Origin: Thalassobacillus devorans
GTDB lineage: Bacteria; Bacillota; Bacilli; Bacillales; Halobacillaceae
DNA length: 64,000 bases
Direction of reading: 5' to 3'
Assembly (NCBI RefSeq): GCF_900176565.1
Contig: NZ_FXEH01000005.1
Span: forward strand, 248,001 to 312,000
Shown: positions 38,319 to 48,825 of the stretch, one piece after another
Layout: each line of letters opens with the position of its first letter
Numbering within the stretch: the stretch's first letter is position 1
Translations under genes and position numbers: made by a program
Notes under the pieces: generated by a model
Databases searched by the model: none
The model's input: the letters and a program-made list of their open reading frames with translations, nothing else
Told to the model about the DNA's origin: nothing

Positions 38319-39380
38319 TTATTCAACAGTGACCGAACCTGTCTTAGTCTCTGCCTCTAAATAATATTCCTTTTCTTTCTGTTCGTTAATCACAAACAGT
38401 AATTCTTTACGTACCACTTCATTTTTCTCTTTATAGATTTTCGCATGATCTAAATTACATTTAAGACTCCCCATATTGGTTTGGAGCTTGCCATCTACTT
38501 TGACATGATGAGGAAGATGGACGTTAATGCTGCCTGTTGTCGTTTGGAAAAATCCTGTATGCGCTTTGTCTCCGAAGTATTCACATGTCACACCTCCGGT
38601 GACAGTAGAAGCATCCAGCTTTCCGAAATCTCCGCTTAATTTTACAGAACCATTTATGGTATCCGCTTCAAGCTCATCAAAGGAGCTTCCTTTAACATGA
38701 ATGGTCCCATTGGACGTTTCGATATCACCATCTACACCGTTAACTCGATCCAAATGTATCGAACCGTTGGAGGTCTTCAATTCCATGTCATGCAGCTCTA
38801 GTCTTTCTAAAGAAATCGCCCCGTTGAACAGCTTGGCATGAACTTTTTCATAAAGTGATTCAGGGACATAGACAGTAACATCTGCTTTAATTTTCTTTTC
38901 TTCTAAACTTAAGGTGAGGTGATTATCCGCTACTTTGAAATCAACTTGTTTGAGCAAGCTTTTTTTAGCTGCATCATAGTCCTCCGCCTGATAAACTTTC
39001 GCTTCGCATTCCACACGAGTGGCAGACTCCTTCCAGGACTTCAAAGTTAATGAACCATTCGCAATAGAAAGTGTCAGGCGATCATAGGAATCATCCACGT
39101 TTTGATAGATATGGGAAACTTCCACATAGTCACCAAAATTCAAGTCAAAATCAGCATTCTTTATTTTTTGAAAAGCCTGTTCAACATAATCCATGATATT
39201 CTTTTTCTTTTTATCGGGCTGCTTCTTCTCTGATTTAGCGCCGTTTTCCCAGTCTACCTGTTTCGAAACAGTATGTGTTTGTTCATCTGTGTTTAATGCA
39301 TCCAGCAGTTTTGATCCTTCTTCTGCAGAAATGGTGCCGTCTTCTATCATTTTCAAAATCCGCAATCGTTCCTCTTTCAT
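38319..39380 (-). CDS. yvlB: DUF4097 adhesin-like beta-helix protein (YvlB-like)
   Basis: 353 residues. N-terminal helical hairpin (EERLRILKMIEDGTISAEEGSKLLDAL) of the SHOCT-like kind, a basic linker, then repeated short beta-strands (KLFNGAISLERLELHDMELK, TSNGSIHLDRVNGVDGDIE, TSNGTIHVKGSSFDELEAD, TINGSVKLSGDFGKLDAST) typical of DUF4097. No signal peptide. First gene of the yvlBCD set; yvlA is absent. The upstream CGTATAAT resembles part of a sigma-W -10, but no matching -35 TGAAAC is at the right distance. Confidence 0.9.
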   Translation of the reverse strand: MKEERLRILKMIEDGTISAEEGSKLLDALNTDEQTHTVSKQVDWENGAKSEKKQPDKKKKNIMDYVEQAFQKIKNADFDLNFGDYVEVSHIYQNVDDSYDRLTLSIANGSLTLKSWKESATRVECEAKVYQAEDYDAAKKSLLKQVDFKVADNHLTLSLEEKKIKADVTVYVPESLYEKVHAKLFNGAISLERLELHDMELKTSNGSIHLDRVNGVDGDIETSNGTIHVKGSSFDELEADTINGSVKLSGDFGKLDASTVTGGVTCEYFGDKAHTGFFQTTTGSINVHLPHHVKVDGKLQTNMGSLKCNLDHAKIYKEKNEVVRKELLFVINEQKEKEYYLEAETKTGSVTVE

Positions 39381-39523
39381 CGTTAGCCTCCCCTTTCAAC
39401 TACACGATTATCTACCTTTATTATACGTCAACCATCCTATAATTTTATGCTTAATTTGTGACTTTATGTTATAGATCTGTTAAACCTTGTTGTTTATTTT
39501 TATAAAAGTCTTATTCAATTAAA

Positions 39524-40005
39524 AGGCCGAATAGTCGAAGACTTGATTTCGAGATGTTATTTGGGAGTTTAGGGGCGGTGGGGAAGGATTCGCTTTCCTG
39601 CGGGGGAACTGGCGAGCCTCCTCAGGCAAGCCTTGCGGGGTCTCGCCTTGCTCCTTCTCCCGCGGGAGTCTCACCCTTCCCCCACGCCCCTCGCCATATA
39701 AAATACTCGAAATCACGCTTGGAAAGTACAGCTCTATTTTGTGAAGAGTATCCTATTACAATGCTAATCTGATCGTACTTTCTGTTCCATAAGCTCGCTA
39801 TTCTTGATAGAAGTTTCGAGACTCTAACAAACATATGGTGGTTGGGAAAACGGTGAGACTCCTGTGGGATGAACATGAGCGGTGAGATCCCGCAAGGCGA
39901 AGCCTGAGGAAGCTCACCACATGCCCACGGAAAGCGATCCGTTTTCCCGGCCACCATAATCGCAATCAAAAGTCTCGAAACTGAGTCTTCAGCAATTGGG
40001 AGCTT
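39524..40005. repeat. Composite interspersed repeat, copy C (full, two units)
   Basis: 482 bp, collinear with copy B throughout: left end AGGCCGAATAGTCGAAGACT, first unit about 39570-39695, spacer with CTATTTTGTGAAGAGTATCC, second unit about 39844-39950, right end TCTCGAAACTGAGTCTTC then GGGAGCTT. It differs from copy B mostly in the loops of the units, while stems are kept by paired changes. Fills the gap between yvlB and bshB2. Confidence 0.9.
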
Positions 40006-40085
40006 TAATTAAGAAGAACCCCTGCATTGAAGAGAACGAAAAAGCACCTCAAGATTGCTGGCATGAGGTGCTTTTCTGGAAGTAT

Positions 40086-40754
40086 TCAATCCGTGAAATT
40101 CCAACGGTAAAAACGTTCGTAGCGCAGATGTTCTAATTCCTCGTTCTCATTGAAGTCGGGTTTTTCCTTAATCAGACTCATCATACCTGAAGCCTGGGAA
40201 AGATGCGTTTCAATAGCGGCCATCTTTTTGTCCCAGTAGGGTTTAACATCATGCCTGATGTGTGGTTCACCCAGGTCTTTTTCATAGTTAGTCGCAATAG
40301 CCTGTACCCATAGTTCCGGGCGCTGAGAATCCTTGATATTGCTGACAGCTTCTATTACCGCTGCTCCAAGCGCGTTATGATCCGGGTGAACCGCGTAACC
40401 CGGATAGTGGGTAATGACCAATGTCGGATTGATTTCTTCCAGAATCGACTGGATATGCCCGGCTACCTGATCCATTTGTTCGAATTCCAATGTCTTATCC
40501 CGGTATCCAAGCATGCGGACATCGACATCCAATGCTTTACAGGCTTTCAATAATTCTTGTTTACGGAAACTGGACAATGTCTCCCGGTTCGCAAATACAG
40601 GGTTACCCATATTACGGCCCATTTCTCCTAATGTCCCACAAAGATAAGTGACTGGAATCCCTTTTTCCCGGTAGCTTGCAATGGTGCCTGCCGCCCCAAA
40701 GGATTCATCATCCGGATGGGGATAAATAACTACTACATGTTCCTGGCTGCTCAT
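40086..40754 (-). CDS. bshB2: Bacillithiol biosynthesis deacetylase BshB2
   Basis: 222-residue zinc deacetylase (LmbE/PIG-L family) removing acetate from GlcNAc-malate in bacillithiol synthesis. Zinc motif YPHPDDESFG with His13 and Asp16, and the second HPDH in GYAVHPDHNALGAA. It overlaps yojF by 4 nt; the yojF-bshB2 pair is conserved in bacilli. Points to bacillithiol as the low-molecular-weight thiol of the organism. A small hairpin (AAGCACCTC/GAGGTGCTT, 40044-40073) lies just downstream as a likely terminator. Confidence 0.95.
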   Translation of the reverse strand: MSSQEHVVVIYPHPDDESFGAAGTIASYREKGIPVTYLCGTLGEMGRNMGNPVFANRETLSSFRKQELLKACKALDVDVRMLGYRDKTLEFEQMDQVAGHIQSILEEINPTLVITHYPGYAVHPDHNALGAAVIEAVSNIKDSQRPELWVQAIATNYEKDLGEPHIRHDVKPYWDKKMAAIETHLSQASGMMSLIKEKPDFNENEELEHLRYERFYRWNFTD

Positions 40755-41122
40755 GATTGGGCCACACTTTCATGGGAGAATGGCTTTTCGCTGATTTGCA
40801 AGGCTACCATCAAGCGCCCTTCCCGATCGTGCCCTGCCATCAAGAGCCGCCCTTGATCATCGACTTCATAGTCTGTTACCCCTTCCGCATAAACCCATCC
40901 TAAATTGAGCTTCAGTCCGACACGATATGCACCGCCAGTTCCAACTATTTTTCCGTGCTCATATTTAACCTTGGCATTACGGATAAAAGCACCGACATTA
41001 TATGCATTTTCATCAAAATGACTGGCATATGCGCCATTTGTAGTTTCCAAGTGAACATAGACTTCTTTTTCCGCTAATTGATCAATCACTTGCTGCACTT
41101 TTTCTTTTACAATTGCTTCCAT
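40751..41122 (-). CDS. yojF: YojF-family protein (DUF1806)
   Basis: 123-residue soluble protein of unknown activity, recognised by context and sequence (VHLETTNGAYASHFDENAYNVGAFIRN, GGAYRVGLKLNLGWVYAEGVTDYEVD). Always found beside bshB2 in bacilli, so probably linked to bacillithiol metabolism, by association only. GGGAGGA ribosome site upstream of the ATG. Confidence 0.92.
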   Translation of the reverse strand: MEAIVKEKVQQVIDQLAEKEVYVHLETTNGAYASHFDENAYNVGAFIRNAKVKYEHGKIVGTGGAYRVGLKLNLGWVYAEGVTDYEVDDQGRLLMAGHDREGRLMVALQISEKPFSHESVAQS

Positions 41123-41197
41123 TAGGCAAGACTCCTCCCGTCAAACTATCTCTCGTTCAACGATACTCAATATCCTCACCTGCGTCAAAAGATGTAC

Positions 41198-44071
41198 TTA
41201 TTTCGCGACTTTCTCTTTTTCCTTAATCTTATTTTCCATACGTTCTCTATCACGTTCAAGAATTGGTTTTAAGTAATGGCCAGTATGAGACTTCTCGTTG
41301 TCAGCTACTTGTTCCGGAGTTCCTGTAGCGATGACTTGGCCACCCTTATCCCCGCCTTCTGGACCGAGGTCAAGAATATGGTCGGCTGCTTTAATAACAT
41401 CGAGATTATGTTCGATGATCAAAACAGAATCACCATTGTCGACCAGCCGCTGCAATACCTCCAGGAGTCGTGCGATATCATCAACATGAAGACCGGTCGT
41501 CGGCTCGTCCAGGATATAGAACGATTTACCGGTCGAGCGACGGTGTAGCTCACTTGCCAGCTTGACACGCTGCGCTTCCCCGCCTGACAAGGTTGTCGCC
41601 GGCTGACCCAGCTTGACATAGCCTAGTCCGACATCAAAAATAGTTTGAAGCTTACGGCGGATTTTCGGAATGTTGGAGAAAAAGTCGAGCGCTACTTCAA
41701 TTGTCATATCCAGAACGTCGGCAATATTTTTTCCTTTATATTTAACTTCCAGTGTTTCCCGGTTATAGCGTTTGCCATGACATACTTCACATGGTACATA
41801 GACATCAGGCAGGAAGTGCATTTCGATTTTTATAATTCCATCGCCCCGGCATGCTTCACAACGTCCGCCTTTTACATTGAAACTGAAACGTCCTTTTTTA
41901 TAACCGCGGATTTTCGCCTCATTGGTCTGGGCAAAAACATCACGAATGTCATCAAAGACACCAGTATAAGTCGCCGGATTGGAACGTGGCGTACGCCCAA
42001 TCGGTGACTGGTCGATGTCGATCACCTTTTCCAAGTGCTCCACACCTTTTAGCTCTTTATGCTTGCCAGGCTTATGCTTGGCCCGGTTCAGTTTCATCGC
42101 CAGCGATTTATATAAAATTTCATTGATCAACGTACTTTTTCCTGAACCGGATACGCCTGTAACAGCTGTAAAGAGTCCGAGAGGTATTTTTGCGTCGACT
42201 TTTTTCAAATTGTTCTCTTCTGCTTTTTTGATTTCCAGATAACGGCCGTCCGGCTTTCTTCGTTCATAGGGGAGCGGGATGAATTTTTTCCCGGATAAAT
42301 ATTGCCCGGTCAATGACTTACGGTCCCGCATTACCTGTTTCGGGGTCCCTTGGGAAACAATCTCTCCCCCGTGGACACCGGCACCCGGACCAATATCAAT
42401 CAAATGATCGGCAGCAAGCATGGTATCTTCGTCATGCTCCACTACAATCAGTGTGTTATCAAGGTCGCGCATCCGCTGTAAGGTAGAGATCAGCCGGTCA
42501 TTATCACGTTGATGCAGGCCGATCGAAGGCTCATCAAGTACATATAATACCCCAGTCAATGCAGAGCCGATTTGTGTGGCCAGACGAATCCGTTGTGCTT
42601 CCCCGCCGGAAAGCGTACCGGCAGAACGGGACAGCGTCAAATAATCAAGACCGACATTGATAAGAAACGTTAATCGCTCACAAATTTCTTTTAAGATCAT
42701 CCGGGCGATTTTCTCTTCTTTCTCGGTAAGCTCGAGCCTCTCGAAGAAATCTTTTGCTTCTGTTACTGCAAAATCGACAGTATGGCCGATATGCTTGCCG
42801 TTGATCAGCACAGACAACGCTTCTTCTTTCAAGCGGTGTCCTTTACACTTCGGACATGGCTTCTGTGCCATGTACTTTTCCATTTGCTCCCGAACCCAAT
42901 CGGAGGTGGTTTCCTTATAACGGCGGGCAATGTTATTTAATACACCTTCAAAATAGATTTTATTTTCCCGCACCCTGCCGAAATCATTTTCATAACGGAA
43001 ATAGACTTTCTCTTTTCCACTGCCATGAAGGATTTTGTCCATTTGATGTTTCGGAATATCTTTAACAGGGACATCCATATCGATGCCATAATGAGTGCAG
43101 ACGCTTTCCAGTAGTTGCGGATAATATTGAGAACTTGTCGGTTCCCAGGCTGTAATTGCGTGTTCCCGAAGTGTCTTCGTCCAGTCCGGAATCACGAGGT
43201 CCATGTCTACTTCCAGCTGTGTTCCAAGCCCGTCACAGCGCTGGCAGGCACCGAAAGGACTATTGAAAGAAAACATGCGTGGTTCCAATTCACCAATGGA
43301 AAATCCACAAATCGGGCAGGCATGATGTTCGCTGAACAACAATTCTTCCTCCCCAATCACATCGACAATCACTTGGCCATCGCCGAGGCGAAGTGCTGTT
43401 TCAAGTGAATCAGACAGGCGGGATGCGATGCCCTCTTTTACGACAATCCGGTCGATGACTACTTCAATGGAATGTTTTTTATTTTTATCTAAATTGAATT
43501 CCTCGGAAATCTCGCGCATTTCCCCGTCCACACGCAGACGTACGTACCCTTCTTGCTGTAAGTTTTCGAATACTTTTACATGTTCGCCCTTTTTTCCGGA
43601 AACGACTGGAGCCATAATTTGCAGTTTTGTGCGGTGTTCATATTCCATGATCCGATCAACCATCTGCTGGACCGTCTGGGAACTAATTTCGATGTTATGT
43701 TTCGGACAGGTCGGCCGTCCGATACGAGCGAATAACAAACGTAAATAGTCATAAATCTCTGTCACTGTTCCAACAGTCGATCTTGGGTTTCGGCTTGTCG
43801 TTTTCTGGTCAATCGAAATTGCAGGGGACAAACCTTCGATGGCATCGACATCAGGTTTGTCCATCTGTCCAAGGAACTGACGCGCATAGGCAGATAGAGA
43901 CTCGACGTAACGGCGCTGCCCCTCGGCATAGACGGTATCAAAGGCCAGGGAAGACTTCCCTGACCCTGACAAACCAGTCAAAACGACAAGTTTATTTTTA
44001 GGAATTTCTACATCGATATTCTTAAGGTTATGGGCTCTTGCCCCTTTGATACTTATTGATTTGCTGGCCAT
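41198..44071 (-). CDS. uvrA: Excinuclease ABC subunit A
   Basis: 957-residue damage-recognition ATPase of nucleotide excision repair. Two ABC modules: Walker [11 protein letters not shown] near residue 33 and [10 protein letters not shown] near 640; signatures [10 protein letters not shown] and [10 protein letters not shown]; zinc modules [19 protein letters not shown]...CQRC and [19 protein letters not shown]...CEVC. Second gene of the uvrBA operon, 6 nt after uvrB. Confidence 0.98.
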   Translation of the reverse strand: MASKSISIKGARAHNLKNIDVEIPKNKLVVLTGLSGSGKSSLAFDTVYAEGQRRYVESLSAYARQFLGQMDKPDVDAIEGLSPAISIDQKTTSRNPRSTVGTVTEIYDYLRLLFARIGRPTCPKHNIEISSQTVQQMVDRIMEYEHRTKLQIMAPVVSGKKGEHVKVFENLQQEGYVRLRVDGEMREISEEFNLDKNKKHSIEVVIDRIVVKEGIASRLSDSLETALRLGDGQVIVDVIGEEELLFSEHHACPICGFSIGELEPRMFSFNSPFGACQRCDGLGTQLEVDMDLVIPDWTKTLREHAITAWEPTSSQYYPQLLESVCTHYGIDMDVPVKDIPKHQMDKILHGSGKEKVYFRYENDFGRVRENKIYFEGVLNNIARRYKETTSDWVREQMEKYMAQKPCPKCKGHRLKEEALSVLINGKHIGHTVDFAVTEAKDFFERLELTEKEEKIARMILKEICERLTFLINVGLDYLTLSRSAGTLSGGEAQRIRLATQIGSALTGVLYVLDEPSIGLHQRDNDRLISTLQRMRDLDNTLIVVEHDEDTMLAADHLIDIGPGAGVHGGEIVSQGTPKQVMRDRKSLTGQYLSGKKFIPLPYERRKPDGRYLEIKKAEENNLKKVDAKIPLGLFTAVTGVSGSGKSTLINEILYKSLAMKLNRAKHKPGKHKELKGVEHLEKVIDIDQSPIGRTPRSNPATYTGVFDDIRDVFAQTNEAKIRGYKKGRFSFNVKGGRCEACRGDGIIKIEMHFLPDVYVPCEVCHGKRYNRETLEVKYKGKNIADVLDMTIEVALDFFSNIPKIRRKLQTIFDVGLGYVKLGQPATTLSGGEAQRVKLASELHRRSTGKSFYILDEPTTGLHVDDIARLLEVLQRLVDNGDSVLIIEHNLDVIKAADHILDLGPEGGDKGGQVIATGTPEQVADNEKSHTGHYLKPILERDRERMENKIKEKEKVAK

Positions 44072-44077
44072 ATGCCA

Positions 44078-46063
44078 TCATCCTTCCGCTTTAAGTTCCA
44101 GAAGTACGTCACGAAGCTCGGCGGCTCGTTCGAAATCGAGATCGCGAGCTGCTTTCTTCATTTCTTTTTCCATATTCTCGATCATCTTTTCCCGCTCTTT
44201 CTTTGTCATCTCTTTTGGCTTCGGTGTGGTTTCATAGTTTTCTTCATCTTCAGCAGCCATGGTCGCGCGGATGACATCTCGCACTTCTTTTTTAATCGTA
44301 GTTGGTGTAATCCCATGTTCTTCGTTGAAAGCGATCTGCTTTTCTCTTCGTCGCTGCGTTTCTTCCATTGCCATGCCCATGGAGTCGGTAATTTTATCGG
44401 CATACATGATAACACGGCCGTTTTCATTACGCGCCGCTCGTCCTGACGTCTGGACGAGTGAACGATGGGAACGCAGAAAGCCTTCTTTATCTGCATCAAG
44501 GATAGCAACAAGGGAAACTTCCGGAATATCAAGTCCTTCACGAAGCAGGTTGATCCCTACAAGAACATCATATTTTCCCAGTCGCAGATCACGAATGATT
44601 TCAATTCGTTCCAATGTTTTGATTTCCGAATGCAGGTAAGCTACTTTGATCCCAAGCTCCTTCAAATAATCCGTCAGGTCTTCCGACATCTTTTTTGTAA
44701 GGGTAGTAACCAATACCCGCTCGTCCTTATCGATACGCTTATTGATTTCACCAATCAAGTCATCAATCTGGCCTTTGATCGGCCGCACTTCAATTTCCGG
44801 ATCAAGCAGGCCTGTCGGACGGATGATCTGCTCGACCATTTTCGGTGTATGTTCAAGCTCATAGGGACCAGGAGTAGCTGATACATACATGCTTTGGTTT
44901 ACTTTACTCTCAAATTCTTCAAACCTGAGAGGACGGTTATCAAGCGCCGATGGCAAACGGAATCCGTGGTCGACAAGGACCTGCTTCCGAGCCCTGTCCC
45001 CGTTATACATTCCGCGAACCTGCGGAAGCGTCACATGAGACTCATCTACCATCACAAGAAAATCTTCCGGGAAATAGTCGATTAATGTATAGGGGGTCGC
45101 CCCTTCTTCTCGCAACGTCAGGTGGCGGGAATAATTTTCGATACCGGAACAGAAACCCATTTCCTGCATCATTTCCAAATCATAGTTCGTCCGCTGTTCC
45201 AGGCGCTGGGCTTCCAGTAATTTGTTCTCCTCCCGGAACTTCTTCAGCTGCTGTTCTAATTCCTTTTCGATATTTTTAATAGCAATTTTCATTTTCTCTT
45301 CACGGGTTACGAAGTGGGATGCCGGGAAAATGGCTACATGTTCCCGGTCGCCAATTATTTCCCCGGTCAATACATCGATTTCACGAATCCGATCGATTTC
45401 ATCACCAAAAAACTCGACCCGGATGGCATGCTCTTCCCGGGATGCCGGTATGATTTCCACCGAGTCACCGCGGACACGGAACGTACCGCGCTGGAAATCA
45501 ATATCGTTCCGTGCATACTGAATATCGACCAGATCACGAAGCAATTCATCGCGTTCTTTTTCCATATCTGTACGGATGGAGAGCACCTGGCTGCGGTATT
45601 CATCCGGATTACCTAAACCATAGATACACGAAACACTAGCCACAATGATGACATCATTCCGCTCAAATAAGGCAGATGTCGCAGAGTGGCGCAGTTTATC
45701 GATTTCATCGTTGATGCTGGCATCCTTTTCAATAAAAGTGTCCGAAGACGGCACATACGCCTCCGGTTGATAGTAGTCATAATAACTGACAAAATACTCG
45801 ACCGCATTATTCGGAAAAAACTCTTTGAATTCACTATATAATTGACCAGCCAACGTCTTGTTATGAGCAATGATAAGCGTCGGCTTGTTCACTTGCTGAA
45901 TCACATTCGACATGGTGAACGTCTTCCCGGTACCTGTCGCACCAAGTAAAGTAAGATGCTTCTCCCCCTGGTTGATCCGTTCTACCAGTTCTTTAATTGC
46001 ATGGGGTTGATCCCCTTCTGGTTGATACTGTGAAACAAGCTCGAATTTGTTCTCGTTCTTCAC
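44078..46063 (-). CDS. uvrB: Excinuclease ABC subunit B
   Basis: 661-residue helicase-like subunit that loads onto lesions and recruits UvrC. Walker [11 protein letters not shown], the beta-hairpin region [33 protein letters not shown] in motif VI, and the C-terminal UVR domain [23 protein letters not shown] start with GGAGG 7 nt upstream. Preceded by a promoter overlapped by a LexA box, so SOS-inducible. Confidence 0.98.
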   Translation of the reverse strand: MKNENKFELVSQYQPEGDQPHAIKELVERINQGEKHLTLLGATGTGKTFTMSNVIQQVNKPTLIIAHNKTLAGQLYSEFKEFFPNNAVEYFVSYYDYYQPEAYVPSSDTFIEKDASINDEIDKLRHSATSALFERNDVIIVASVSCIYGLGNPDEYRSQVLSIRTDMEKERDELLRDLVDIQYARNDIDFQRGTFRVRGDSVEIIPASREEHAIRVEFFGDEIDRIREIDVLTGEIIGDREHVAIFPASHFVTREEKMKIAIKNIEKELEQQLKKFREENKLLEAQRLEQRTNYDLEMMQEMGFCSGIENYSRHLTLREEGATPYTLIDYFPEDFLVMVDESHVTLPQVRGMYNGDRARKQVLVDHGFRLPSALDNRPLRFEEFESKVNQSMYVSATPGPYELEHTPKMVEQIIRPTGLLDPEIEVRPIKGQIDDLIGEINKRIDKDERVLVTTLTKKMSEDLTDYLKELGIKVAYLHSEIKTLERIEIIRDLRLGKYDVLVGINLLREGLDIPEVSLVAILDADKEGFLRSHRSLVQTSGRAARNENGRVIMYADKITDSMGMAMEETQRRREKQIAFNEEHGITPTTIKKEVRDVIRATMAAEDEENYETTPKPKEMTKKEREKMIENMEKEMKKAARDLDFERAAELRDVLLELKAEG

Positions 46064-46109
46064 AAAGCAACCTCCGTTCCTTGAATATACAACACTAGTT
46101 TACCACAAT

Positions 46110-46139
46110 ATTATACAATTCTAACATGAATACGAACAA
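46110..46139 (-). promoter_or_regulatory. Promoter of uvrBA
   Basis: On the minus strand TTGTTC, 18-nt spacer, TATAAT. The -35 is inside the LexA box. Confidence 0.7.
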
Positions 46140-46146
46140 ATATTCG
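46133..46146. promoter_or_regulatory. LexA/DinR box before uvrBA
   Basis: CGAACAAATATTCG matches the Bacillus DinR consensus CGAACRNRYGTTYG at all but one constrained position. Overlap with the -35 fits repression until DNA damage. Confidence 0.82.
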
Positions 46147-46218
46147 ATTAAAATGTCTTTGGAACATATTTCTAACTTTATATTAGTTTTTTTGACTAAA
46201 AAATTCATTCCTTACACA

Positions 46219-46257
46219 AAAAGAAGCGAAACCCTAGTTTCGGGTATCGCTTCTTTT
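46219..46257 (-). terminator. Terminator of prfC
   Basis: Stem AAAAGAAGCGA / TCGCTTCTTTT with an inner ACCC/GGGT, T-run at the minus-strand 3' side. Adjacent to the prfC stop. Confidence 0.85.
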
Positions 46258-46262
46258 CTTTA

Positions 46263-47849
46263 TTAATACGATTGATCGTACTGATTCACTTCAAACAAAT
46301 CAATCAGATCGACATTAGGGTTTTTATCCTGGAACCAGCGCAGGGAGAAATCGTTTTTGAATAAAACTAGCGGGTTCCCTTCCCGGTCCTGGACAAGCAT
46401 ATTTCGTTCGTCGAACAGGGATTCATCCACCTGATCTTCTTTAAGCCAGCGTGGAATCCGCTCTCCCAGAGGCTGAAGTTCGACTTCAACATTATATTCG
46501 TTTTTCATCCGGTATTCGAAAACATCATATTGTAATTGACCAACGGCTCCAAGGATGTAATCCTCAAAGCGATAACGCTTGAACAACTGAATGGCGCCTT
46601 CCTGGACGAGCTGCTCAATCCCTTTTTTGAACTGTTTTGATTTCATGACGTTCTTTGCGGTAACTTTTTTGAATTCTTCCGGCGGGAACTGCGGCAGTTC
46701 GTCATATTCAAAGTTGGTTTTTCCCGTTAAAATTGTATCGCCGATCCGGTAGACATTCGGGTCATAGATACCAATAATGTCGCCGGCATAAGCTTCCTCT
46801 ATTGTTCCTCTGGAGGAAGCGACAAATTGCTGAGACTGTGCCAGCTTAAAAGTTTTTCCCGTACGTCCCAGGGTTACGTTCATCCCTCGCTCAAACTTTC
46901 CGGAACATATCCGTACGAAAGCGACTCGGTCTCGATGCTGGGGATTCATGTTGGCCTGGATTTTGAAAATGAATCCAGAAAACTCCGGGTCGTCTGGTGA
47001 CACGATACCTTCCGTGGAACGGCGCGGTGCCGGGGCAGGGGCCATGTCGATAAATGTATCGAAAAAGCCTTCTACTCCAAACGGCGCTAACGCGCTGCCG
47101 AAGAAAACAGGTGTCTGTTCTCCACGCATCACTTTTTCCATACTGAATTCGTCTCCCGCTTCATCAAGCAGCATCAATTCTTGTAGGGTTTCCTGATAAG
47201 TAGGGTGTTCGACTAAATCCTGGTGTTCCGGTTTTTCCAATTCCGAATAAGGAATATATGTTTCTTCCTCGTTGCCGCTATACGCGATGAATTGTTCATG
47301 ATGCCGGTCAAATACACCAAGGAACCGCTTGCCCATACCTGCCGGCCATGTCATCGGATACGTTTCAATATCGAGAACTTCCTCGATTTCTTCCATCAAT
47401 TCAAACGGCTCCCGACCTTCACGGTCCAGTTTATTAATAAAAGTGAAGATTGGAATTCCCCGCATTTTACAAACCTTAAACAGTTTCAAGGTTTGAGCTT
47501 CAATCCCTTTGGTGGCATCAATAATCATCACCACGCTGTCCACGGCTGTCAATGTACGGTACGTATCTTCACTGAAATCTTCGTGGCCCGGGGTATCGAG
47601 AATATTTACCTGATAATCCCGATATGGGAAGTTCATTACACTGGACGTTACAGAAATTCCCCGCTGCTTTTCAATTTCCATCCAGTCAGAAGTAGCGAAC
47701 TTGCCGGATTTTTTTCCTTTTACTGTACCAGCGGAGCGAATCAGATTACCGAAGACTAATAATTTTTCAGTCAACGTGGTTTTACCCGCATCCGGGTGAG
47801 AGATGATAGCGAAAGTACGCCGTTTATTCATTTCTTCATTGATACTCAT
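46263..47849 (-). CDS. prfC: Peptide chain release factor 3
   Basis: 528-residue translational GTPase that recycles RF1/RF2 from the ribosome. G1 [13 protein letters not shown]2/G3 [10 protein letters not shown] and [15 protein letters not shown]4 FINKLDR. Domains II and III follow ([41 protein letters not shown]). I start at the ATG (complement 47847-47849) 7 nt after GGAGGA; an in-frame TTG upstream overlaps that ribosome site. Own terminator; unrelated to the neighbouring operons. Confidence 0.96.
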   Translation of the reverse strand: MSINEEMNKRRTFAIISHPDAGKTTLTEKLLVFGNLIRSAGTVKGKKSGKFATSDWMEIEKQRGISVTSSVMNFPYRDYQVNILDTPGHEDFSEDTYRTLTAVDSVVMIIDATKGIEAQTLKLFKVCKMRGIPIFTFINKLDREGREPFELMEEIEEVLDIETYPMTWPAGMGKRFLGVFDRHHEQFIAYSGNEEETYIPYSELEKPEHQDLVEHPTYQETLQELMLLDEAGDEFSMEKVMRGEQTPVFFGSALAPFGVEGFFDTFIDMAPAPAPRRSTEGIVSPDDPEFSGFIFKIQANMNPQHRDRVAFVRICSGKFERGMNVTLGRTGKTFKLAQSQQFVASSRGTIEEAYAGDIIGIYDPNVYRIGDTILTGKTNFEYDELPQFPPEEFKKVTAKNVMKSKQFKKGIEQLVQEGAIQLFKRYRFEDYILGAVGQLQYDVFEYRMKNEYNVEVELQPLGERIPRWLKEDQVDESLFDERNMLVQDREGNPLVLFKNDFSLRWFQDKNPNVDLIDLFEVNQYDQSY

Positions 47850-47960
47850 ATTTATATCCTCCAATTTATCTTCTCTATAATTTTCATTCGTTTATCAGGC
47901 AGGATATAAAATCACATCGGTCTTTTCAACTCCATATTATTATTCCTCGCATAAATAAAT

Positions 47961-47982
47961 CTTTCCATAATATTATGGAAAG
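47961..47982. other. Perfect 22-bp palindrome between prfC and the nos genes
   Basis: CTTTCCATAATATTATGGAAAG is fully self-complementary. It sits between a terminator-like hairpin of the nir-nos string and the prfC promoter region; could be an operator or a second hairpin. Confidence 0.4.
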
Positions 47983-47984
47983 CA

Positions 47985-48025
47985 AAAAAGCCGCACCCTG
48001 CATTCATGGCCAGGAGCGGCTTTGT
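47985..48025 (-). terminator. Terminator of the nirK-nosDLYF string
   Basis: AAAGCCGC / GCGGCTTT stem with an inner CCTG/CAGG pairing; six T on the minus strand. Lies about 50 nt past nosF. Confidence 0.7.
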
Positions 48026-48072
48026 GTATGACAACTCCATATCTTGAAAAATAGCACAAAACCGGTGGAAAA

Positions 48073-48825
48073 TCAATCGGCCATCTGCCCATTCCACTCC
48101 GGTATCTCTCTGGCAGGTGGTGGTGCAAGATCGTTGTCCATAATCTTCAAAAAAACTTCTTCCAGGTTATTGGATTGATATGTCTGATATAAACCAGTAA
48201 GTGTATCATCCGCTTTAATTCTGCCATCAAACAACAGGACGACACGGTCAGCGATATCCACCACATCCCTCATGATATGACTAGTCAGCAGTACAGTTTT
48301 ACCCTTACTTTTCAATAATCTCACCATATTCTTGAACTCCATTACCCAAAACGGGTCAAGCCCATTGGTCGGTTCGTCAAATATATAAAGTTCAACATCA
48401 GCCAGTAAGGCCTGGGCCAGATTAAGGCGCTGGATCATCCCTTTAGAGAACGCACCTACTTTTTGATCCCGCTTCTCCCATAATCCCACTTCACGGAGAA
48501 CTTCTCCCACATTCCGTTGAATACGCTTATCGATAAAGCTACGATAATAATTAAGAATTTCGAGGGAATTCAGTTCTTCAGGAAATTCCATATGATCGGG
48601 CATAAATCCGTATGATTTGCTTTGATCCGCCTGGTATTCCACCTTGCCGGTGCTTGCTTTTTCAATACCAGTCAACACACGTATCAGGGTGCTTTTTCCT
48701 GCTCCATTTCCTCCACAAAGAACGACACACTCCCCAGCATCCACATAAAAGTCACTTGGATTCAGTACTTGTTTCTTTCCATATCGCTTAGAAACATCTT
48801 TGGCATTCAGTAATTTCCTCCCCAT
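48073..48825 (-). CDS. nosF: ABC transporter ATPase, NosF-like
   Basis: 250-residue ATPase. Walker A GGNGAGKST at 38-46, signature FSKGMIQRLNLAQALL, Walker B LYIFDEPTNGLD, switch His in TSHIMRD. In nos clusters NosF, NosY and NosD act together, probably exporting a sulfur species or handling copper for the CuZ site of N2O reductase. I start at the ATG at complement 48823-48825 (GGAGGT upstream); the start shares one base with the nosY stop. The longer frame adds 36 residues inside nosY and is rejected. Confidence 0.85.
   Translation of the reverse strand: MGRKLLNAKDVSKRYGKKQVLNPSDFYVDAGECVVLCGGNGAGKSTLIRVLTGIEKASTGKVEYQADQSKSYGFMPDHMEFPEELNSLEILNYYRSFIDKRIQRNVGEVLREVGLWEKRDQKVGAFSKGMIQRLNLAQALLADVELYIFDEPTNGLDPFWVMEFKNMVRLLKSKGKTVLLTSHIMRDVVDIADRVVLLFDGRIKADDTLTGLYQTYQSNNLEEVFLKIMDNDLAPPPAREIPEWNGQMAD

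Noticed and set aside
39420-39480. Sigma-W promoter before yvlB
   Set aside because: CGTATA is present but there is no TGAAAC-like -35 16-17 nt upstream.
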